Assembly (NCBI RefSeq): GCF_946477055.1
Contig: NZ_CAMKXG010000110.1
Location: 1 to 10,949 of the forward strand
DNA length: 10,949 nucleotides
Direction of reading: 5' to 3'
From: Lonsdalea britannica
GTDB taxonomy: Bacteria; Pseudomonadota; Gammaproteobacteria; Enterobacterales; Enterobacteriaceae
Shown piece by piece: positions 7,977-10,949 of the stretch; the stretch's first letter is position 1; the number at the start of each line of letters is the position of its first letter. The notes beneath the pieces are model-generated. The model was not told where the DNA came from, did not search any database, and was given only the letters and a program-made list of their open reading frames with translations. Made by a program: the position numbers and the translations under genes.

Positions 7977-8014
7977 GGCGGGCGCCTCAACCGAGGACGC
8001 CCGCCGATATTTTT
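7977..8014 (+). terminator. Intrinsic terminator of the ydcSTUV-patD unit
   Basis: GGCGGGCG CCTC (7977-7988) pairs with GAGG (7993-7996) and CGCCCGCC (7998-8005), with one bulged A (7997) and the loop AACC. TTTTT at 8010-8014 follows after GATA. It begins 6 bp after the patD stop. The T-run overlaps the stop codon of the convergent MFS gene. On the other strand no T-run follows the stem, so termination should be mainly of patD mRNA, with perhaps partial action on the MFS transcript. Confidence 0.9.
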
Positions 8015-9425
8015 AGATGTTATCCAGATTAATGCCGCGCGTTTTTGGTCCCCAGACGCCTACCGACAGCATCACCATCAGCATACTGAACACGATGAAG
8101 ATCACGACGCTGACGCTTCCCACATGCTGCAACAACAAGCCGATCAGGATGCTGGTGAAGGCGGTGGACAGGCGGCTGAACGAGTAGCAAAAGCCGACGG
8201 CCCGGGCGCGAATGCGCGTCGGGAAAATCTCGGCCTGATAAGCGTGATAGCCTATCGTCAGCCAGGCATTGGAGTAGGTGATGAGGAAGCCGCAGGCGAT
8301 GAGCAGCAGCGGGTGCGTCTGCTGGGTGAACAGCAGGCCGAACACCACGGTCATCAGACACGAGCCGACGATCTGCCACTTATGCTCGAAGCGGCCGACA
8401 TACAGGCTGCACAACAGGCAGCCGATCGGATACGCCAGCGTGATGAAAAAGGCGTAGAACAAGCTTTGAGTGATCCCCGCCCCCTGTCCGGACAGCAGTG
8501 ACGGCAGCCAGTTGCCAAAGCCAAAGAATCCAATGGATTGGAAGAAATTCATGGCGACCAGCATCAGCGTACGCTGGCGATATTCCGGTGCCCAGATATC
8601 GCGGAATCGGCCGCGCGGAGCCGCTTCCTGCGACGCATTCTCCGTATACACATACTGGCTCTGTGCCGTCATGCCGCACCGTCGCTCCATGTCGCACAAC
8701 ACCTGATGGGCGTCGTCATGACGGCCTTGCTGCGCCAGCCAACGGGCGGACTCGGGCAGATTTTTGCGTAGCACCCAGATCAAGACGGAGCAGGCCGCGC
8801 CCGCAATAACTACCCAGCGCCAGCCGCTGATCCCGAAAAAGGTATGAGGCACCAGCCACCAGGACATCAGGGCCACCGTCGGCACCGAAAGAAACTGGAT
8901 AAAGAAGGCGAAGGCAAACGCCTTGCTACGCAGATAGGTCGGCATCCATTCGCTGAGATAGGCGTCGATGGTCACCAGCTCAATACCCAGCCCGATACCG
9001 ACCAGAAAGCGGCACAGAATGACGCCTTCTGCGGTGCTCTGCATCGCCATCACGAAAGACAGCGCGCCGTACCAGGCCAGCGCGTACATGAAGGTCATTT
9101 TGCGGCCCAGCCTATCGGCCCACGGCGCCAGGAGGCTGGCGCCGACGAACAGGCCTAAAAACGTCGCCGACGCGAAGCTGGCCTGATCGGTGATATGGAA
9201 CAGGCCCTCTTTGCCTACATGAAAGATATGCTCGGCGACCAGCCCACTGCTGATGTACGCCGTCTGAAAGAGATCATACAGCTCGAAAAATCCCCCGAGC
9301 GAAAGCAAGGCGATAAAACGCCAAAGCCCGGCGGTAGAGGGTAGCCGGTTAATCCGCGCGGTGAGATCGAGACCGGCGTGATGGCCGCCTGTGGCTTCGT
9401 CCAATGAAGTGCTGGGGGACTGCAT
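8013..9425 (-). CDS. MFS transporter of the sugar/organic-acid porter type, substrate unknown
   Basis: A 470-residue 12-helix major facilitator. The acidic start of helix 1 (ELYD, 48-51) follows an approximately 34-residue cytoplasmic tail. The loop 2-3 signature ADRLGRKM is at 103-110. LPESARWL (223-230) and EIFPTRIRARAVG (399-411) are typical of the sugar porter, aromatic-acid and nicotinate-type (YaaU/NiaP-like) branches. A long central cytoplasmic loop spans about 222-283, and the C-terminus has PKTRGINLD. ATG at 9425 is supported by AAGGA on the minus strand (9435-9439) with a 9-nt spacing. It is convergent with patD and divergent from xapA, so it is probably monocistronic. Neighbours suggest no clear substrate: a purine nucleoside link is possible, but the sequence is unlike NupG/XapB. 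I do not recognise a specific gene. Confidence 0.9.
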   Translation of the reverse strand: MQSPSTSLDEATGGHHAGLDLTARINRLPSTAGLWRFIALLSLGGFFELYDLFQTAYISSGLVAEHIFHVGKEGLFHITDQASFASATFLGLFVGASLLAPWADRLGRKMTFMYALAWYGALSFVMAMQSTAEGVILCRFLVGIGLGIELVTIDAYLSEWMPTYLRSKAFAFAFFIQFLSVPTVALMSWWLVPHTFFGISGWRWVVIAGAACSVLIWVLRKNLPESARWLAQQGRHDDAHQVLCDMERRCGMTAQSQYVYTENASQEAAPRGRFRDIWAPEYRQRTLMLVAMNFFQSIGFFGFGNWLPSLLSGQGAGITQSLFYAFFITLAYPIGCLLCSLYVGRFEHKWQIVGSCLMTVVFGLLFTQQTHPLLLIACGFLITYSNAWLTIGYHAYQAEIFPTRIRARAVGFCYSFSRLSTAFTSILIGLLLQHVGSVSVVIFIVFSMLMVMLSVGVWGPKTRGINLDNI

Positions 9426-9474
9426 ATTGTGTCTTCCTTATCACGATGAATGCGTTATGTGGGGGACTTCCCGC

Positions 9475-9593
9475 CGCGGCGAGTATCGCCGTGAGCGTCC
9501 AACGCGTTCCCGACGGTGCGGGAACACGTCGTTGGCAGACTGCGGGACATCATAGGATGGCGCGCTGTCGCTCGCCAGTCCTGTGCGAATGTC
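9475..9593 (-). other. Dyad-rich segment, candidate structured leader of the MFS gene
   Basis: Three consecutive dyads lie in the gap between the MFS gene and xapA. The first has arms 9475-9482 and 9486-9493 (core CGGCGA/TCGCCG). The second is a two-part stem, CCAACG (9499-9504) with CGTTGG (9530-9535) enclosing GTTCCCG (9506-9512) with CGGGAAC (9519-9525). The third pairs AGGATGGCG (9554-9562) with CGCCA and TCCT (9573-9577, 9579-9582), inside an outer GACAT/ATGTC pair (9546-9550, 9589-9593). If transcription starts near 9605 on the minus strand, all three fall in a leader of about 180 nt before the MFS start codon. The same dyads could instead be operators. No known riboswitch family is recognised. 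Confidence 0.4.
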
Positions 9594-9611
9594 GGCGACC
9601 CGTCGCATCGT

Positions 9612-9641
9612 ATATTAATAAGCTTTTGCTATTAGTGTCCG
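9612..9641 (-). promoter_or_regulatory. Candidate promoter for the MFS gene in an AT-rich island
   Basis: On the minus strand CGGACA (9636-9641) and TAATAT (9612-9617) are 18 bp apart, each matching the sigma70 hexamer at four of six positions. The island 9610-9665 is the only AT-rich part of the divergent gap, so it probably holds promoters for both directions. For xapA, TAATAT at 9655-9660 is a possible -10 with no recognisable -35, which would fit an activator-dependent promoter as known for xapAB with XapR. Confidence 0.3.
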
Positions 9642-9708
9642 CAGAAAAAGTTCTTAATATGAAAATCTCTTTTCGTCGTTAAGCCGAACGGCCTGCCTAT
9701 AGGGACGA

Positions 9709-9746
9709 CCGCGATTGGGCTTTCGACGTCAGGCCCGATCCCGCGG
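9709..9746 (+). other. Strong stem-loop in the xapA leader
   Basis: CCGCG ATTGGGC (9709-9720) pairs with GCCCGATC (9733-9740) and CGCGG at the base (9742/9743-9746): 12 pairs with one G-T wobble, a 2-nt bulge and a 12-nt loop. It is followed by a pyrimidine stretch CCTTTCTCT, and the xapA ribosome-binding site is 13 nt further on. GACG (9704-9707) can instead pair with CGTC in the loop (9727-9730), giving a possible alternative fold. It resembles an attenuator or a translation-control stem; the stem is seen, the function is inferred. Confidence 0.4.
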
Positions 9747-9770
9747 CCTTTCTCTAGACAAGGAACTGCT

Positions 9771-10598
9771 ATGTTCAACCCCGAAGATGCCATCACCTGC
9801 GCGACCCTTATTCGTCAAAAACTCCCTGATTTTCAGCCGGAAGCGGCGCTGATCCTTGGCTCCGGGCTCGGCGAACTGGCCGATTCCATGACCGACATCA
9901 CCGAATTCGACTATGCCGAACTGCCGGGATTTCCGGTCAGCAGCGTGGAAGGCCATGCGGGCAAGCTGGTGGCCGGTTATCTGGAAGGCGTCCCGGCGTT
10001 GTGCATGAAGGGCCGTGGTCATTACTACGAAGGGCGCGGGATGACGGTGATGACGACTGCGGTGCGGACGTTCCGGCTATTGGGCTGCGAGTTTTTGCTG
10101 GTGACCAGCGCGGCGGGATCGCTACGTCAGTCGGTTGCACCCGGGCGGCTGGTGGCGCTGACCGACCATATCAACTTTATGCCGGAATCGCCGTTGGTGG
10201 GGGAGAATGACGAGCGCTTTGGACCGCGTTTCTTTAGCCTGGCCAATGCCTATGACAGCGAGCTGCGAGGCGAGCTGTATAAGGTCGCCGCCCACTTGGG
10301 TATCGATCTCGCCGAAGGTGTGTTTGCCGGGTACACCGGGCCCAATTTCGAAACCCCGGCGGAAATTCGCATGATGAAGCTGGTGGGATGCGACGTGGTG
10401 GGAATGTCGGTCGTGCCCGAGGTATTGGCCGCGCGCCACTGCGGACTAAAAGTCCTCGCGGTGTCTGCAATGACGAACTATGCCGAGGGGATGTCCGATA
10501 CGGTGCTGTCGCACGAGCAGACGTTACGTTGTGCGGCGTTGGCCTCCGGGGATTTCATGCGGCTGATCCGCGAATTTTTCAAAACGCGCGCCGCCTGA
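9771..10598 (+). CDS. xapA: Purine nucleoside phosphorylase II (xanthosine phosphorylase)
   Basis: A 275-residue trimeric-type (PNP/MTAP family) purine nucleoside phosphorylase, close to E. coli XapA (277 aa). It splits xanthosine, inosine or guanosine with phosphate into base and ribose-1-phosphate. Visible active-site elements are ILGSGLG (28-34, phosphate-binding Ser31), GHAG (61-64), KGRGHYYEGRG (80-90, Arg82, His84, Tyr86), AAGS (114-117), GPNFET (190-195, Phe193, Glu194), VGMSVVPE (210-217, Met212) and base-contacting Asn236 in TNYAEG. Tyr188 matches the Tyr191 of E. coli XapA that is linked to its broader specificity, favouring XapA over a mammalian-type PNP. Ser113 replaces the usual Asn of TNAAG. 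ATG 9771 has AAGGA (9760-9764) 6 nt upstream. It is followed 117 bp later by xapB on the same strand, the E. coli order. Confidence 0.93.
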   Translation: MFNPEDAITCATLIRQKLPDFQPEAALILGSGLGELADSMTDITEFDYAELPGFPVSSVEGHAGKLVAGYLEGVPALCMKGRGHYYEGRGMTVMTTAVRTFRLLGCEFLLVTSAAGSLRQSVAPGRLVALTDHINFMPESPLVGENDERFGPRFFSLANAYDSELRGELYKVAAHLGIDLAEGVFAGYTGPNFETPAEIRMMKLVGCDVVGMSVVPEVLAARHCGLKVLAVSAMTNYAEGMSDTVLSHEQTLRCAALASGDFMRLIREFFKTRAA

Positions 10599-10613
10599 GG
10601 CTGGTGCAGCGGC

Positions 10614-10684
10614 CGCGTTGATACGAGCGTGTTGTCTGACGATAGGGCGGGTCGCCTCATCATCTTAGCCGGGTAATCAACGCG
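10614..10684. repeat. 9-bp perfect inverted repeat between xapA and xapB
   Basis: CGCGTTGAT (10614-10622) and ATCAACGCG (10676-10684) are exact reverse complements separated by 53 nt. The spacer also contains a small GGCG/CGCC hairpin (10646-10656). There is no T-run. It could fold the intercistronic mRNA into a branched stem or be a pair of protein half-sites; chance is also possible. Confidence 0.3.
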
Positions 10685-10715
10685 AACGCTGCCAGGGAAA
10701 GAAGGAAGAGTCATC

Positions 10716-10949
10716 ATGTCGAACGTATTTTCGATCTCGCTGCGTCTTAAGACGATGTTCTTTTTGCAGTACTTTATCTGGGGCTGCTGGCTGGTCACGC
10801 TGGGCTCTTACATGATCAACACGCTGCACTTTACCGGCGTGCAGGTCGGAATGGCCTATAGCGCAAAAGGGCTGGCCTCACTGGTCTTTCCGGGGCTGGC
10901 GGGGATTATCGCCGACCGCTGGATCCGGGCTAATCGCCTTTATGGTCTG
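10716..10949 (+). CDS. xapB: Nucleoside:H+ symporter XapB, N-terminal part
   Basis: The 78 codons to the window edge are open and strongly resemble the start of E. coli XapB (NupG/XapB nucleoside:H+ symporter family, about 400 aa in full). Shared segments are FLQYFIWG, WLVTLGSYMINTLHFTG and GIIADRW. Two membrane segments are present, about residues 13-34 and 44-66. XapB imports xanthosine and other nucleosides through the inner membrane and feeds XapA, so the two form a salvage unit. ATG 10716 is preferred because AAGGA (10702-10706) lies 9 nt upstream; the protein begins a few residues longer (MSNVFSISLRLK) than in E. coli. The rest of the gene, and any xapR regulator after it as in E. coli, lie outside the window. 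Confidence 0.95.
   Translation, partial: MSNVFSISLRLKTMFFLQYFIWGCWLVTLGSYMINTLHFTGVQVGMAYSAKGLASLVFPGLAGIIADRWIRANRLYGL

Noticed and set aside
9404..9682. 92-codon plus-strand frame in the MFS-xapA gap
   Set aside because: It starts inside the MFS gene's antisense, crosses the structured dyads and AT-rich island, has no convincing ribosome-binding site and resembles no family.
1..10949. Mobile element, CRISPR, defence or toxin-antitoxin system
   Set aside because: No transposase, integrase, terminal repeats, spacer-repeat pattern or defence-family protein is seen; genes are core-type metabolism with similar codon character throughout.

Overview
The window looks like the chromosome of an enterobacterium (order Enterobacterales). 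YdcS, YdcT, YdcU, YdcV, PatD, XapA and XapB can be read almost straight across from their E. coli counterparts. Gene order differs from E. coli and the base composition is fairly GC-rich, so a plant-associated lineage such as Pectobacteriaceae (Dickeya/Brenneria type) is my best guess. That placement is inference.

Left part (1-7970, all + strand) is a putrescine/polyamine-type uptake and oxidation cluster. It holds the end of a LysR-type regulator, a PatD-like aldehyde dehydrogenase, a complete YdcSTUV-type ABC importer (periplasmic binding protein, ATPase, two permeases), and a canonical PatD gamma-aminobutyraldehyde dehydrogenase. A strong intrinsic terminator at 7977-8014 closes it. The two dehydrogenases are paralogues that bracket the importer. 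The importer would bring in the polyamine; after transamination elsewhere (no PatA-type aminotransferase lies in the window), the dehydrogenases would oxidise the resulting aminoaldehyde to GABA or a homologue.

Middle part (8013-9425, - strand) is a lone MFS transporter of the sugar/organic-acid-porter type, substrate unknown, convergent with patD. Its upstream region, shared with the divergent xapA, is about 345 bp and very rich in dyad symmetry.

Right part (9771-10949, + strand) is purine nucleoside salvage: XapA (purine nucleoside/xanthosine phosphorylase) and the start of XapB (nucleoside:H+ symporter), which runs off the window edge.

I see no mobile element, CRISPR array, tRNA, rRNA or defence system. 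The protein-coding content is made of known families. The less explained material is in the gaps: a palindrome between lysR and the first dehydrogenase, a long T-rich gap with a perfect stem before ydcT, and the structured region between the MFS gene and xapA.
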